Shown here piece by piece: positions 1-14,800 of a stretch of DNA of 64,000 nucleotides; the first letter of the stretch is position 1, and each line of letters begins with the position of its first letter. Source of the stretch: Stercorarius parasiticus (Eukaryota > Chordata > Aves > Charadriiformes > Stercorariidae); NCBI GenBank assembly GCA_013396915.1, contig VWZL01000260.1, positions 226,545-290,544 of the forward strand. The letters are read 5' to 3'. The notes under the pieces were generated by a model. That model was not told where the DNA came from, searched no databases, and was given only the letters and a program-made list of their open reading frames with translations. The position numbers and the translations under genes are program-made.

Positions 1-3000
1 GAAGCTAAGTGGAACTGAATAAGCAGAGATTATTTATTGCGGGAAAAACAAGAGCTTGTTCAGAGAGTCCAAGCAAGGCACTTCCCAGCAGAGCTGTGGG
101 GAAAAGCTGAGAAATGCTGCACTGGAAGCGTGCGCCTCCGAGGACCAGACTCACCCATCAGGAAGGCTGTTAGGAACTTCTGGGAGTGCAGGCGAATATG
201 CCTTTCCCTAAATTTCATTACAGAGGCAGTAGAAGTGGTATGGAGTCGTGTCTAGCATCTATATTTATCCTAGTCTGAAAAATGCTTCTGTGAGCAAACT
301 CACTTGCCAACGAAAAAATGGTCTAACATTGTCACGGTTTAAGCTTTTTCATACCAGCGGTTTGATCCCTACTCCTAGGTACATGACACTAGACCGCACC
401 TACAATGCTGCTGAAATTTTTTTTCCTCTGTTTCAAAATGGTATCATTTAATTATTGGGAACTTCTGAGCCACTATCACATGTATCAAGATATGCAGACC
501 AAGCGCTCTTTATCAAAATAAATTTACATTTTCTAGCATGTTAGAAGGATATTTAAATGAAAGCTAATACCAGATGTTAGGAGACATAAACACCATAAAA
601 AAAATACATTCAGATATTTTTCTCTTCTTTGCCTGCTATTTTGTGTGAGAAGTCTACCACTGAGTAATGAAAAGGTTATGCCAAATGTTTAAGAGAAAAT
701 TCTCAGCTTCAAATACTATATAAAAATGGAAACATAAACACAATTTTTAGAAGGACGTGTCTCCAGGGGGCAAACTGGGTGGCCCTAAGAGTAAGAAATG
801 CCTCATTGCACAGGGTATCTTTCACATACAATTACTTGGAGGACAACACACATTGTTTGTAAATTAGTTCCGTAGCAGAAAATGGGTTGAAAGGGTGAAA
901 ACCACAAAAATGCGGGGAAAATGTTTGCAGATCTGCCCATATCTTTTGAAGTAAAATCAGTTGAACAGTTACAGTAGCATGAAGACTTGTTTGGATGGAA
1001 AAGACCAGCATATATATGTTAATGGAAATTCTTAGCATCTCTATCTCTGCATTGTTTGTTTGGTTTACACTGGCTTTTATTTTTCCAGTTTTCAGCACGG
1101 AGTTGTATGAAGACCCTTCTCTTCCCCTCACTCGACCATTGGGTAAGTGAATAACACACCATTGGGATATAATGCTCTCTAACGTGAGAGATTAGCATGT
1201 TCCCTACTCACAATGAACACAGTACACTTTCCCTGCATGAATGCCTCTAAGCAGCTATTGAAAATTAACTGCAGTGATTCTCAGAAAGAAGGAAAACTAT
1301 TTTTATAAGGTTTGATGTCAGACATCACTTGTCTGTTGTGAAGGAATTTATTTTGGAACAGTCTTCTTAGGTCATAAGTTATTCTCGATAAGAATGCACT
1401 CCTGCAAAGGTTGTAAGTACAACGTCCTTGACTGATTTGCAAAACCTTCTACATTCTGGATTGCCATTTAAGTTAGTGGGTACCTGATGCTTGAGAGGAC
1501 TATATATGGAACTGGAACGTGTGTGATCAACCAATACAGATACACTTAACATTGAATGCCACTGAATTGGCCCCACTGAAATGGCCACTAAGCCAAGACC
1601 ATCTGTATATCACTTACTAAGCGGTGTGAGAGCTTGAAGCATTTTTATTAAGTGTTTATCAAAGCATGATACAGACCATCTGCATCATGTTATCACCTAT
1701 TCTCCGTTTGTGACAAAAAAGGCATACCTAAAACCAAATGCCTCTTTTTTTCTTTCAATAGTTTTAGGATGGCTAACATGTATGTTTCTTCCTATCTCAG
1801 AGACCTGCTTTTTTGTATACTTTTTCTAACTGCCTGTATGTTTCTTAAGTTTATATTCATCAGCTGGTGGTAAAAACAGTCTGTACTTTCTCCACTTATT
1901 TTGCTTGTGGAGATACTTCTAGGTACCCACATAGAAGCTTTATTTTTGTCCCTACTATTTTGTTTTGCAAAAGCTACCACACAAGCACCAACTTAGATTC
2001 AGGAGAGAGTGTACACACATATACAAATATATATATATATATAAAAACCCTGTACAAACTGTGCTGATTACAACTAAATTGTAAATAGCTCTTCCAGCAG
2101 GGAATCCCCCAAGTCTGCATTACTCTGTACTGCAAAAGTAGGAGATGAGTCAGGTTTCCCAGTAAACAGGACCAGAAAGCAGTGAGGAAAAGCAACAGCT
2201 ACGAGACTTGTCGTAACAAGACCCTCGTTACCTTTTTTTGTCTGTCAAGTATGTATTAATGAAGGATGTCTCAGTTACTGAGTTATTACTTAAGGGACCA
2301 GAGGTAAATCAGAGGCTACAACTGCTTTCCATGCAAACAGGGGACTTTGAGCATTTTCTGGGCTGTTAATTCACTAAAATGCTCTAGTAGGGAGTTAAAG
2401 TTTCATGTATTGCATCATCATAAGAAAAGCTGCCACTGGCTGGACAATTATCTGAGGGATCCTCCCTCTGGGAGCTCATGACCCTTTCATGGCTGTGCAA
2501 TGCATCTCACATCTGGGACACAAGGGCCTGACTCTTCCATACAGGTAAATAGGTACCAGTTAGGGCTGTTTGAGAAACCAAGTTTCCAACTGGCCACCAA
2601 GGTTTCTCTAGAAGAATAAAATCAGGCAATGGAACTGGTTTAGCTTCACCTGGCATTTTCTCCCAGTTTTCCTAGCTGAAATAAAAAACAGAATGTGGTT
2701 TGGAGTGAGTGGAATATCTCATAGCAGAAGAAATGACATTTTCCCCTTTCTGATACCAATGAGCAAATCAAAGGAGAAAAAGGACTAGATGTGAAAAACA
2801 GGCTGGAAAACAGGGGAAATATGCCTCTTTTGTCCAATGGTCCAATGGCCATGGCATGCAGCCACCTCCAGTCCTGTTCTACTGAGAAGTTTCAACCCAG
2901 AACTTGACCTTCCCAGGATGTACCCTCACCACTAGGTGACACAGGTGGGGCAGGGAGCATCTCCTGCTGGCACCGATCTCCACCACACAGTGCCGTGTGG

Positions 3001-4017
3001 ACAAAAATGCATCTATGCCCCCTGCTACATGGGACACCTGGTTTCTGTACCCCACTCCACCAAGCCTTTGGCCATTTATATATATCAGAAAAGCATCAAG
3101 AAGAGAGATTGAGATTGACCCACAACCCCAGGCAGATGTGTGGGCAGATATCTGAGGCACACACAAGGCACACATGAGTGAGGGGCTCAATTAATAGAAT
3201 TTGGATGCTAAATTGCTCCTGAATAAAATTGTCCAGTTCCTGCTGCAGTATTATACCAAGTCTTTCAAGTACATAGGTGTAGCAAGACTTGGAAGATAAT
3301 CCTGGAGTGAATTCATATTTTAAACCCATGGCAACCCAATAATTGAGGCAAAAGATATTATTAGGCTGGCAGAAAACGGGAACATGGGAACTCTAAATAT
3401 GGCAGCTGACAAATATTTTTTAAATGCTGGTGGGAGGAGTTCCAGGCGAAAACAGCGAGGCAGGGGTGTAGATGCTTATTGAGTGACACCTGAGACAACA
3501 GCTGTATATGACAGTTGTGATAATTTTAGATGGGAAGAGAAGAAAGCAGAGAGAAGGGAATGGGTGGGGGAGAAGGAGGATTTACAGAAACTCTCTGCTA
3601 TTTCAAGTGAGGGTTTGAACATAGGAGGGGATACCGATTCCTCAGTATTCGTGAATTATGTCTCCAGTGTACTCATGCATTAGATCTGCCAGTCTGTCCT
3701 GTGTTGTCTGAAGCCCTGACCTATGGTTAATAATCATTATGCAGTGTTTTAAGAAGTAAGAGTGAAGAGTTCATACTAAAATTACAGTGAAAAATAACCT
3801 GAATTCCTACTTTCCTTACACAGAACTGCAGAGAATTGTACTCATTATAGAAACTAAATAGAAGGCTGCAGCCCTCAAAAGGCAAAGGTATGGTTTGTGC
3901 ACAGGAACTGCTTGTGTTTTATTGAAGCTGGCTTTTAAACCAGTTTAATTAAACCAAGTTGCTTCTGTCCACTCTGGTCAAGTAGTTTATCTGGGGTAGC
4001 TCCAGCCATTAAGGAAT
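1..4017. other. Anonymous AT-rich DNA, no gene recognised
   Basis: No open frame here exceeds about 100 codons and none resembles a protein family I know. There is no CR1 tail, LTR end or tRNA-like fold. The only repeat I can point to is a short AT microsatellite near 2.03 kb. The sequence could be intergenic or intronic. A conserved non-coding element could be present and would not be visible without alignment. Confidence 0.6.
2027..2043. repeat. (AT)n microsatellite
   Basis: About eight uninterrupted AT units. It is short and ordinary for vertebrate DNA. Confidence 0.8.
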
Positions 4018-4325
4018 CAGCCGCATCCAACCGCTCGCAAACCGACGGAAGAGACGTTCTGAGTGAAGGAAGTTGTTTTTAAAACACACCCTTCGTTAAG
4101 TGGTGCATGTCAGCATCGATAACGCGTAGCTGCCGGCTGCCTGCACACTGCGCTTCCCTGCCTGTGCCTGGTGGCATGGCTCTGACCCGGGGCGCCGGCT
4201 GGGAGCTGGGCTCCTCCCGTCGATTTGGGTGCTAATGTAGGCGGCCGGCAGACCTCGCCGGGTCCGAACTCAGTGTTTGGGTGGCAAAGTGAACGAGGCG
4301 CTCGTTTTGAATAAATTGGTGCGAA
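4018..4325. promoter_or_regulatory. CpG-rich block, candidate CpG island or promoter
   Basis: I count about 26 CpG dinucleotides between 4022 and 4323, roughly one per 12 bases, in a GC-rich stretch. The surrounding kilobases are AT-rich and CpG-poor, as expected for methylated vertebrate DNA. Such islands usually mark unmethylated promoters or first exons of housekeeping, developmental or long non-coding RNA genes. No TATA box is obvious and no coding exon is recognisable inside or next to it, so strand and target gene are unknown. It resembles none of the CR1 or LTR sequences in the window. It is rather short for an island. It could instead be an orphan regulatory island or a GC-rich exon of a non-coding RNA. 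Confidence 0.5.
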
Positions 4326-5770
4326 ATCCCCTTAAGTTTTGAGCCTCACTTTCTCTTGATAGCTTGCGATTCTGCTCAGGAGCGGAGACTTTTGCAGAAA
4401 GTGGTGCTGTGGGGGAGGTTTCTTCATTTATCAATCAGCCTGTTTTACAATCTTTTGCTTCATTTCTAAGGCAGACAGACTGATGGAATAACTACTGTAC
4501 AGAGGTGCCACAGTTGTAGAAGTGCAGGTTCTGTTACAGTTTGGTGTGGTTTTGTTTTCACACACTGGCTATTTTTTTGTTGAAGTAACTCTTTTTCTCC
4601 TAATACCTCCAGCCACAAAGTAGTTTCATCTCAGCAGATGTCTTAAGCATAGTTCAGCTGCATCAGCAGATATTCCGGCGATGGTATTGCTCCCCTGTGA
4701 CTCTCAACAGGGATTTTATTTTATTTTTTTTTATTTAAGTGCTGGCAACATGGTTTATTTATAACAAGGAACATATTTCAAGAGCATTTTCTATATCCAT
4801 ATCTATTTCTTCAATCTTTATCTCAGTAAATAGAACTTTGTGTTCACATTTAGGTTTTTCTTTTTCTCTCCCTCCCTGTACTTTCTTCTCTTCAAACAGC
4901 AGCATGGCTACGAAACGTTTGGTGAAAGTGCTGTTTGCCCAGCATTATAGTCTAGAGCAGACTCAGCGGCACTATGCAAACATTTTCTTTACAGCATTAG
5001 TTCTTTCACCTACCAGATATATCACGCTAAAAGTTCGTAACACCGCTTTTTTCCCTCATGTGTGTTTCAATCTTCCTGACATCTGGAAAAAGTGGTTTTT
5101 GACTTGGTCCTTCCTGCATAACTTCTGTTTAAACTCGATTCACAAAAAAGATATAGTGTTTGCCTAGAGTTCGGGTGATTAAGACCATTTCTCCTTTTGC
5201 CTGGCAGCGCTACAACTCTTTGGTAGAAGGAGCCCCAAAAGAACTACTCTGGGAATTGTCACGTTTTATGATGTATGAGCTTCTTTTTCTTTTTAATTTT
5301 ACCACAAGAAAAGAAGGAGCAGTCTCCCATCTGCACGGATCTCCTCAGCCCCACTGAAGGTCGAGGCTTAGAGCTGGTTAACCATTAAAATGAAAGGCCA
5401 AAATCCGGCAGAGTCCTCTCAGGCAAAGCTCCCATCTCCTTCAGTGAGAGCTTTGCTTGACTAAACATGGGGGGCCAAACCCCTAACAGATGAATAAACA
5501 GGCTTTGCTGGAGGATGGCTCCCACTCCATGGACTGGGGCTGGGATAGAGTCCTTCCCCTGAAAGTGGGACCAGAGCGATGCCAATACAACTGCTGCAGT
5601 GAGGTACCAGCTGGCACCTTTTTGTCTCCTTTTAAAGGGAGATATTTATTTTTTTTAAAAGTCAGTGATTAACACACTTGCAGACCAACTGTCTGGGCCC
5701 CATCCCCATTTCCTCCAGATGCCACTCCTGAGCAGAAGCAGGGCAAGGGCTAGTCACTTCTGTACCCCCA

Positions 5771-5855
5771 GAAGACCATTTAGTCTTCACTATAAGTGAA
5801 GAGCCATTTACATGTCTCTTTACATGAAGAGCCGTTTATCCAAAAGAGCCATTTA
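5771..5855 (+). repeat. Small degenerate direct repeat, GAAGAGCCATTTA-like
   Basis: Four diverged copies of a 12-13-base word related to GAAGAGCCATTTA start near 5771, 5798, 5826 and 5843. Spacing is 27, 28 and 17 bases. The array is small and imperfect and has no obvious function. It looks like a decayed minisatellite. Confidence 0.5.
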
Positions 5856-8800
5856 CATCATCAGTCAGGGAACTAGGGTAGGACCTTATGTTGGAAGTTT
5901 CCTCTGGCATAAAATGAACGGGGTGGAAGACATCCAGCTCCTGCACCCCAACCATAGGCAAAGGGGAAGATGACTGAGCTAAATGAAAATTGTTTGTAGG
6001 GTAAGCTGTCTTGGAAATGAGGTCTGGTGGGGTCCTACCTACTTGATAGCTGATGAATGGTGGCTCCATATTTCCAGCTCCTTTGGCTACAGGAAAGGGA
6101 TTGCCCATAGTGCTAACCTGTTAGCAGAGTCCTTAGCATGGGTTTGGCTTAGGTCAACTGTCACCCTCTTTCCTGTCTGGTGGGTCCGGGGCTAGCACAG
6201 GGGACAAAAAACTCCAAATGAGTAGATTGGTGGTGGCCATCCCATTTTGGAGAGTAAGTGAAGTCAGTAATACAGATGTGGGCTGTTTGTAGCCTGCTGC
6301 CCTCAGGGCCAGAGACTAGTCCTTTGCATGTTTAATTTACTACTATATTTACTAGTTTAGACTTCAGTGCCCCTTACTATTTCTGTTACAGACATAGGAA
6401 AACATGAAAGAAGAAGCTACAAACGTCCCAGAAATCTGCTTTAATGTCTCCCTCACTATCCATTGCTTGAAGGAAAACTCATTTACTGTGTTCATGTGAA
6501 GATGGGACTGGTCAAAAGTATATTGTTTTTCTCTTCCCGCTCTCAGCACTAGATCCTGTCATGATTAATAAAGCGATTTAAAGAACATTTTCCATTTCTC
6601 TTTTCCAGCTGCCCTACCTTGCCCTGACCTCAAATTAGTTAAATGAAATGGTGACCTTCCTGAAAGTGCTTTCTCTTTCCATGCTGTAATCCCAGGCTCT
6701 GTTTTGTCTGACTTAAAACATTGTTATAAGGATTAACTGTCCATCTCCAGCTCTGCTTTCACACCATCCCATGGCAGCCCTCCTTTACAACCCCTGTCAT
6801 TCACAACTGTCTTGTATTTTCACAGGAGCACCACTGCGGATGGTACAAATTAAAAGGATGAAGAACTTCTCCCCATTGTCCATAGTCACAAAACGCCGTC
6901 TGACCATTCAGCTGCAAAAATCTTCAGAGTAGGGCTGTTGAGCTGTTTTCATTCCTGGTAGTGTTACTTGTGCGATGGAGAAATAATCAAACCTCTTTCC
7001 TTCATGCACATCTCTAAAATATCTGGGACAGATCTGTTTATAAATAGTACTCAAATTGTTTTTCTCTCTCAAATGTGCATTAGTTTATCCACCGTTCGTA
7101 ACCTCCTTATGGTCACGTTGGGGGGTTCGTTGGGGGAAAGGTGTGGTTACATGATCTCTTAACTGGTGAGGTGGGTCGTAGAGGTGGTTATAGAAAGGAC
7201 AGGGATTGCAGGTGTTGTATTTCCTTAGAGAGGGACCTGTTCCTGTGCTGACTCCCAGCGCTGTGCTCAGTCTCAGGGCTGCCTGCGCCTGCACACGCCT
7301 CCTGCCCTTGTGCTATCGTGACTCTTCTGGGAAGGATCATATGTGCCTTCAAGCCTTTCCAGCCTGATGCGGTAACTGCAAGGACAGACAGCTAGCAAAA
7401 AACCTGGGAGCTGCCTGCACCTCAGGTAGAGTTGCCCTTGGGTGGCACTGTAAAACCTTGGCCAGAGGTTAAGTGCCTCCCAGGGAGTAACGCTGGGATT
7501 TCTGCAGCCTGGCAGGTTAGGTGTTGCCCCAGGCAGGTGATGAGGACTCCTGACTGCCTCAGCCTCAGACCTACTCTTCAGGTCACTTGGTGTAGCAGTG
7601 CAGGTGGAGCTATTTGGGATGTCAAGATCATCATGTTTGCTTCCCCAGATTGAAGCTGTGAGACTTAGCAATGGTGACAACTGAGCTGGAGATGGCAGCA
7701 GACCCTTATCATGAAAAAGGAGGCCTATGGTTTCAAACTGTCTTTTAAAATTTTCTGTTTCCAGAACGTCCAGGGTGCCTTTTCTGAATGGAAGTTGTTT
7801 CAGAACCCCTTCCTGCCATCTTGATCATATAGGCCTGACACGCAAAGCCACGTTCATGCCAACCTACACACAAAAAGCCTCCTCTGACCCTGTGAAGCTC
7901 CCTGTGGAGTCCCAGAGTCTCCATCTCAGCCTCCTAGCCCTTTGGCACTTTGTGCTTTGTGGTGTCTGGAGCCTGTTGAACTTTGGGGGAGATGAGTACC
8001 TCCACCTTGTCACAGGAATCCATCAGAGAAACAATTCACTTTCCTTGTTCTTCTGAAAACAGGGTGACAAATTTGCATTGTTAATATTTCACCAAGTACT
8101 GGTGGAATTGCCACCTACCTGAACGCCTCAAACAGATGCGTTGTGCCTAAATTGAGATGGCTATATATTTTTACATGTTGAAAGTGGCAATCCTATTTCC
8201 CCTTTCTAAACTTGATGAGAAACTTCCCATTAAATACATGTGTTTCACTCTCATTTGTTTCTTTTCTCCCTTTATCCTGTTTCCCCCTCACTTTGGGACA
8301 AGTTCAGCTCTGCCAGATGCAAGTTTAACTCTGAATTAAAAAGACCCACATTTATTTTCATTTTTCCTTCTCTGGTCTCCCCCATCTTTCACTTAGAAAT
8401 TTATCAGATAATGTTCTCCATAAAATGATATAAACACGGGATAATTCCAGAAACTGGAGTTTCTTCTTTTTTTAAAACTATTTGGCCTCCTAATGTGTCC
8501 AAATGTGTATGTAGCGGGAGAGGGGAAATTTAATGCAGTGGCATGTTACACCACAGCAACAAAGAATTTCAGCAGGTTGTATAACACTGTATTTCCATTC
8601 TTTCCCCCAGCATCTTTGCAAAGATGTGGCATTCATTTAAAAATATATTTAGCAACAAAATCCAGACCAATTAAACAAGGCTCAGCAGTATCTGTCTAGG
8701 ATCACAACTGAGAGTTGCTTTTTAGTTCATTTAACTGAGAAGGCTTTAAAGCACAATAGCTGTTTGCAGGAAAAGAAAAGAAATTAAAAGTTGTCAAGAA

Positions 8801-11800
8801 AAATTACTGACATGATAATTAAAAAAAAAACCCTAAATAACAATATTGAACGCTTTTTTTTCTGCTGACAAAACAAGGTTCTGAAAGTCATGTGGAAAAA
8901 GTGATTTCATTTGGAGACCTTTTAGCCAAAAAACCATATGCTGCTCTCAGTGCAGCCTCAGAGCTGAGCTTCTTAAGAGACTAGCTGTCCTAGAGAGTCT
9001 TCATACCCTGATGACAGTTGTTTGGTTGCTTCCAGTGAGCTAAAAGTGCAGCCACGGTGACAGGTGAGCGTTGGAGCCCTGCACCAGCCAACTGTGTGAG
9101 GTTTGTTGGTAAGTGCTGGTGCCCTGGAAGAGGGCAGTGTTTCTGGTGAATGCAGGAAAACCACACGGTGCCAGGTGTGTAATAAGGTTGTTGACACCTT
9201 GGTAGGTTTTTGGTAAATAAAATCTGTGGTTCCCCAAACCCGCTCTTTCAGCAGGTTCCTCATCGGGCCATCTCCTTTTTGGTCCCAGAAAGCCTCTAGA
9301 TGCCAACAGAACCATGTAGTTTTTGGGTTGCACCATGTTCCCAACTATCAGAGAAGTATATCTTATGGTTGTCTGAGGGGTGTAATTGCAGAGGTGTGCT
9401 CCACGTACAGCAAACATGAGACAAGAGCGTGCTCAGCAGCCCTTGCACCATTTTAGAAAAACCCCAACCTCAGTGCCTTTACATCTTAGGCTGTGAGTTA
9501 GGTGCTATGACTAAGGAGCAGGAAAGCTGGGTACATCAGCCCGAGGGCATTCAAAACCACATTTACTGCTGAACTGGGGGTACCTTGAATCATGCCCTTG
9601 AAAATAAGGTTGTGTGGGAGGGCTCTTCCAACCCTTCCTACTGAAGTGGTGTTATAGTGTTGCAAATAATAGAGGATTCATATGGCTGGAATGCAAACCA
9701 AGAGGGAAGATGACTCAGGCTGCTCGGGATCAGGGTGTTCAGTTGGTGTAGTGCACCCCAGGGCTGGTCTGTGCTCCAAGGACTGCTGATAAATTTTTGT
9801 TCAAATAGACCCTGGATTGAAAAAGAAATAGTCATGAGAGCCTGTCTGCTAGGCTACAGAGTTATGTGTTGTTCTGTTCTGGATGAAGCTTGTGCTGTTT
9901 TTGTTGTGTATATGCTGATGGGGGAGAAGAACTCTTGTAGACCAATTTGACAGCAGGAAGAGAGGGGAGAAGTGGGTGGACTTTAGATTGAAGTGAGAAT
10001 GGAACCTGGTCTTCTGCTTCCCAAGTGCATGCATAGTCACTAGGATATTAAAAAAAAAATATTTTCACTCTAAAATACTGAGATTATTAAAAGAGTGAGC
10101 CTAGGCCTGCTTTTCTAGGTAACTTCAGCAGATCCCATGGAGCACATTGCAAGTGTTGGGTAGCTGGAGGCACCTCCTGCATTTGGTGCAGAAGCTCCAA
10201 AGTGGGACAGGAGTCCAGCCACATCGCTGTGGCTTGTGGTTCCTACTGGTCACTGTGCAGTGTAAGGTTTGGGGTTTTCAGGGTATTTTTAGATGACTTT
10301 TCTGAAGCTACACCTCTGCCCTAGTTGAACCAATCTGTGTCTTCAATTCCATTCTGGTGACCAAGATCCCTGCAGACCCATCTTTGACTCAACCTGACCT
10401 TCAGTGAAAGCCTTTGAGCGGCTGTGTGAATCCCACTGCTGAACACAATATGCCACGCCATCTACTTTTCTTAACCAGCCAAGTGTCCAGCATTGTCACT
10501 GCTTGGTAACTAATGCATACAATTTTGACTTTACACAATGCAGTGCAATACATTTGGCTCCACAATTTGAAAAGGGTCTGCCCTTTGTCTCTCTTTATCA
10601 GTATTATCTGACATTGAGTTATGAGCTGCTAATGACCCAGAGATAATGAAAGTCATGTCTCGGAGAGCTCAGAGTCTGAAACACTGATGCAAGAAGACAG
10701 GGGAACCACTCAAGAAATCCAGCGGGAAGAATAATCTGTGGCTTTGAGCATAATATATATTTTAATTACTGTTTGTTTGGCAGTCTGGTAGGGAATATGG
10801 AAGAAAAAAGCTTTTAGGAGAGTTTTCAATGGTCTGACGGCAGTGGTTTCATTTTCTTCAGCTGAATTCCCCTTCCCCTTGTAGTTTTTCTTCTCAGAGT
10901 ACTGGCACTTTGATAAGTGTTGATGGAAAACACTGTCTTTTATGTTTAATGTGGGTGTGAGTAGAGGGGAGAGTATATTGAAAGTGCTGCATGCAAGTGC
11001 CAGAAATGCCTGTGGTTCCCACACTCAAAGGAGCAGAAAAACTCCCCCCTGGAGGCCCAGCAGTGTCAGAGGGTGCAAAGCAAAGGGAAGGTGGGCTGTA
11101 GCCCAAGCTTCTGTCTCTTCCCCAGTTCTGACTAATCTGGAGAGCCTAGCAAGGTCATGAAAGTTAGGAGCTCAGTGGCCTGGGATTGCCTTCTGAAGGT
11201 GTTTCTCTCAGGTGTCTTTACAATAAAGTCTCGCAGACTCTGCTTAGGCCAGTCTCCTGTTGGAGCCTGTTGGCCACTTATTCTTCTCAGCTGAAATAAG
11301 ATAATGATTTCTGTCTAAATTATTCAAGATTTACACTGGTATGATCTGGACGAGAATCTGGTGCAAGTATCCTGCAGATATGCTAAGAAAGGAGGCAGTT
11401 GTGTGTGAACACATTCATTACGTATATTACCCCAGAGAAGCAAGCCACTGTCTCCGCTTGCCACTTCAAAGGAGAAGAGTGGGTCTGTTAAGAGAAAAGC
11501 AAAATCTTCAAGATGCCTCGAGGGAGAATAACTGAGATTTCGTTGATTTGTACAGACAGCAATGGAGACAGAAATCTCACACTTGATTTTAAGTTTATAC
11601 GGCACCCTTTTCTCAAGCACGCTGTTGTATGTGAGCCTGAAATCTTCAGCTAAAACACTGTAGCCCAGCAATGAGGCTCCATGATCTTCACAATATGCCT
11701 TTGTTTGTGTTTTTATAAGTCAAGAATATGCAGCTGATGAAAGACTGTCACAGATTCCCTGCAGAGCACTCCCGGTCTGAATCTCTCTCTCATGCCACCA

Positions 11801-14800
11801 GAATGAATCAGTCTGCAGACAGCAGTTTTTAGCAAAGATGCTTTATTACCAGGGCTGTAGCACCCACTAGAATGAGGCAACTCATTACTTTTAGAAAATT
11901 ATTCTGATGTTTGAAGTTCTTTTACAGCCCCAAACTGGAGAAATTGCAAAGCTCCACATTTCTTTTTTAATGAGAATGAATGCACTGGATCTCTTTAATT
12001 AGACAGAGGTGGAAATGTATTAATTACCAGAGGACAACTCTCCATCTTCAAGTAACGGTACAGGCGGACTGGCCTGAGCTCCCAGTGGTAATAAAGCATC
12101 CTGGCATGTTGACTAACAGCCTTAGTGCCTGCTGGGATGAAAAGAACTGGTGGGTATTTCCAAACCTTCACTATCATGAAGTACCATGAACAGGAACAAA
12201 TGCTGTACACCTTCGGAATGCTTATTTTCTAATTATACACAGCAGTTCTGTTGAATCTTACTGATTTACACATGAAAAATAATTGGTTGTTCCATTTTCC
12301 TCTCCGCTTCCACACCATCCACATTTTAGCAGCAGCTGTCTGGAGGATGGAGGCAGTAGACTATGTTTAAAACATTGTTACTTCCATTTTTGAGTGGTTT
12401 AACTTTAAAGTATTATTTGCTGAGTCTAGGAGTTTGTGAGGAGCATGGTTGCTAAAAATCATGCTGAAACTGGGGGAGAGGAAGGTGATAATCAGAAGAG
12501 TCTGATTTTTAAGTGGGATTGTGAATTAACTTATTCAGTTGGAGTTCCTTTCTGCTGTTGTCTTTATCAGCTGTTGTCATTCCCTCATCTGTTACAAATG
12601 CCTAAATAAATTAAATGGAGAAAAACACTGGACGTCAAAAATATTGACTAGAATTCAAAGTGGTTGGGAACAGTTGCAGCACCTATGGCTTGAACAGGCA
12701 ACGAGCAATTGTTCACGACAGCAGTGAACGCAGAACAGCCTTTCTGGAGTTGAAGGGTAATTATTGACATCAGGACTTGCAAAAGCATCGGAACTTTATT
12801 GTTAACAGAAGATCGTGCATCTGTGTGCTGAATGTACGTTTTTCTTCCTCTAAACACTGCATGAGGCTTCAAAGAGACCCTAGGTATTCCCTGGCCCTCA
12901 TAATTTTTATTTTTAGATTTGACAAGTGAAGAGCAGCTAAAGAAAGTCTCGGTCCGTTGGCCAAGGTGATATAGTCAGTGGAGGGGAGTAATACCAACTT
13001 AACTCTCTATGCAACTCCCAGATTTTCTTTATGAGCTTGAACGGTGCTTGAATTAACTTACTGTTTTGAGCAGTTCCATGAAAATTACACACCAGAAAGC
13101 GTGAGCAAATTGTGAGCAAATTTCTACTTTCTACTGAAATTGCATCTTTTTGTGTGCTTGTGTGGTATTGACAGTAGTTCTTAGAGTAAGGAGATGATGT
13201 TATGTGGTCACATTGTGGGTGTGTATGTCAGTCCTTTTCCTCACTGTGAATGTTTTGATTCATTAGCTGATTTCATGAAGCTTTAAGAGAGGATTAAGTC
13301 TCCAATATACAAAGTTTCTGCAAAAGGTCTGTGAGATGTATGGTGAAAGACCATATGAATCCACATTCATCTGATCTCTCCTATGCCCTGTCTTCTCCTT
13401 CCAAAAGAGATGTGGGGCAGAATTTGTCGGAGGGCAGCTGCAGCACCGTGGTGGGCTGGACTGTGCAAAAGCATTTGACACCTGACCAACCAGTTGAACA
13501 ATGAACATGTGTGTCCTGGCCGGTCAAACTCTGTTCATGTAGCCCTGGTTCCTACAAAGGTCTTCATGTCTCTTGGCCCACCAGCAAGCTAGACAACATT
13601 GATGAAAGATAGGGGTGGGAGAAGAAAGTAGAAAGGGCATAAGTATGTTGTAGAGGACTGAGGAGTCCTGCAGTGAAGAGAAATGAGGGAGCTAAGGTTA
13701 TTGTGGTAGGGCTGTAGGTGATATGAGGATGAGTTCATTGCTGTGATTTGTTTGAAGGTTCAGTCAACCATGAAGCATAAATCCAGTGGAAATCAGAATT
13801 AATTAGTGATGAAGCTCATAGAGTTACTTGGTGATAATGTGTTGCATTCCTCTGCTTAGTTCCCTTTGCCGTATCGGGAAAGTGCTCTTCTTTTCAGACC
13901 TAGTTATATGAAAGGTCATCTTTTTGACCCAAAAATGTTTACGTAATGGCATTAAATGATGGATTGCTCAGTATCTTAACTTAATGACAGTGGCACTTGA
14001 AAAATGTGGTGGTGATGTATGGATGAGAAAAACAAGGCTTAGATCCTGGTCTCATGCCAGGATCATGTTAGTCAGGCTCTGTTGTATTCTGTTTTGTTGT
14101 GTTCGAGTACATGCATAGGACCCATCAACACTGCACTCAGAGCACCTGACTTCTGCAGTCATATTGAACAGTTCATTGGCCTAACTCTGATCTAATAGTA
14201 GGATAAATCAGCAGTGATTTGATTTAAATTGATAGAGATAGAACAATATATTTAACATGGTGATGTCAGAATCAGGTTCCTAGGATTTGATCTGAGTTCA
14301 GTGTGCTCGTGCAATAACTGGAAGAAGTGCTAACTGTAAAACAATAGGCTCTTTGCTTTTTTTTTACTTACAGTTTTTACAGCTGGCTCTGAAGAGCTGG
14401 AGTCTTGAGGGAAGCACTGTAGACTTCAGGCCTCCATTTATCCCCAGGCCAGGAGCAATGCTGGTAGCTGAAATGTGAGCTTTTCTAGAGCTCTGAAATG
14501 ATCTTCCCTTGGTCCCAGAAGATCATCCTCTCACGGGGTAAGAGGCAGCTTGAATACAGCCTGATTTTCTGATCTGGCTTTAATACTTAGGACCAGTGGG
14601 CATCCTGTTGAAAGAGTGGATATGCCCTTTTTCTACCCTACACTTAATACTTTCTGAAGCACATCAGGTATGGAAACACTTTCTGGCAGCACCTCAGCCA
14701 TCCTAACCAACCCCTTCAGGCTTTAAATCTGGTGGTTCTGTTCAGCTGCAAAATTGTGCAGCTCTGGGTTTTCTGGGTTATAACTCTGGGTATTTGTGAT

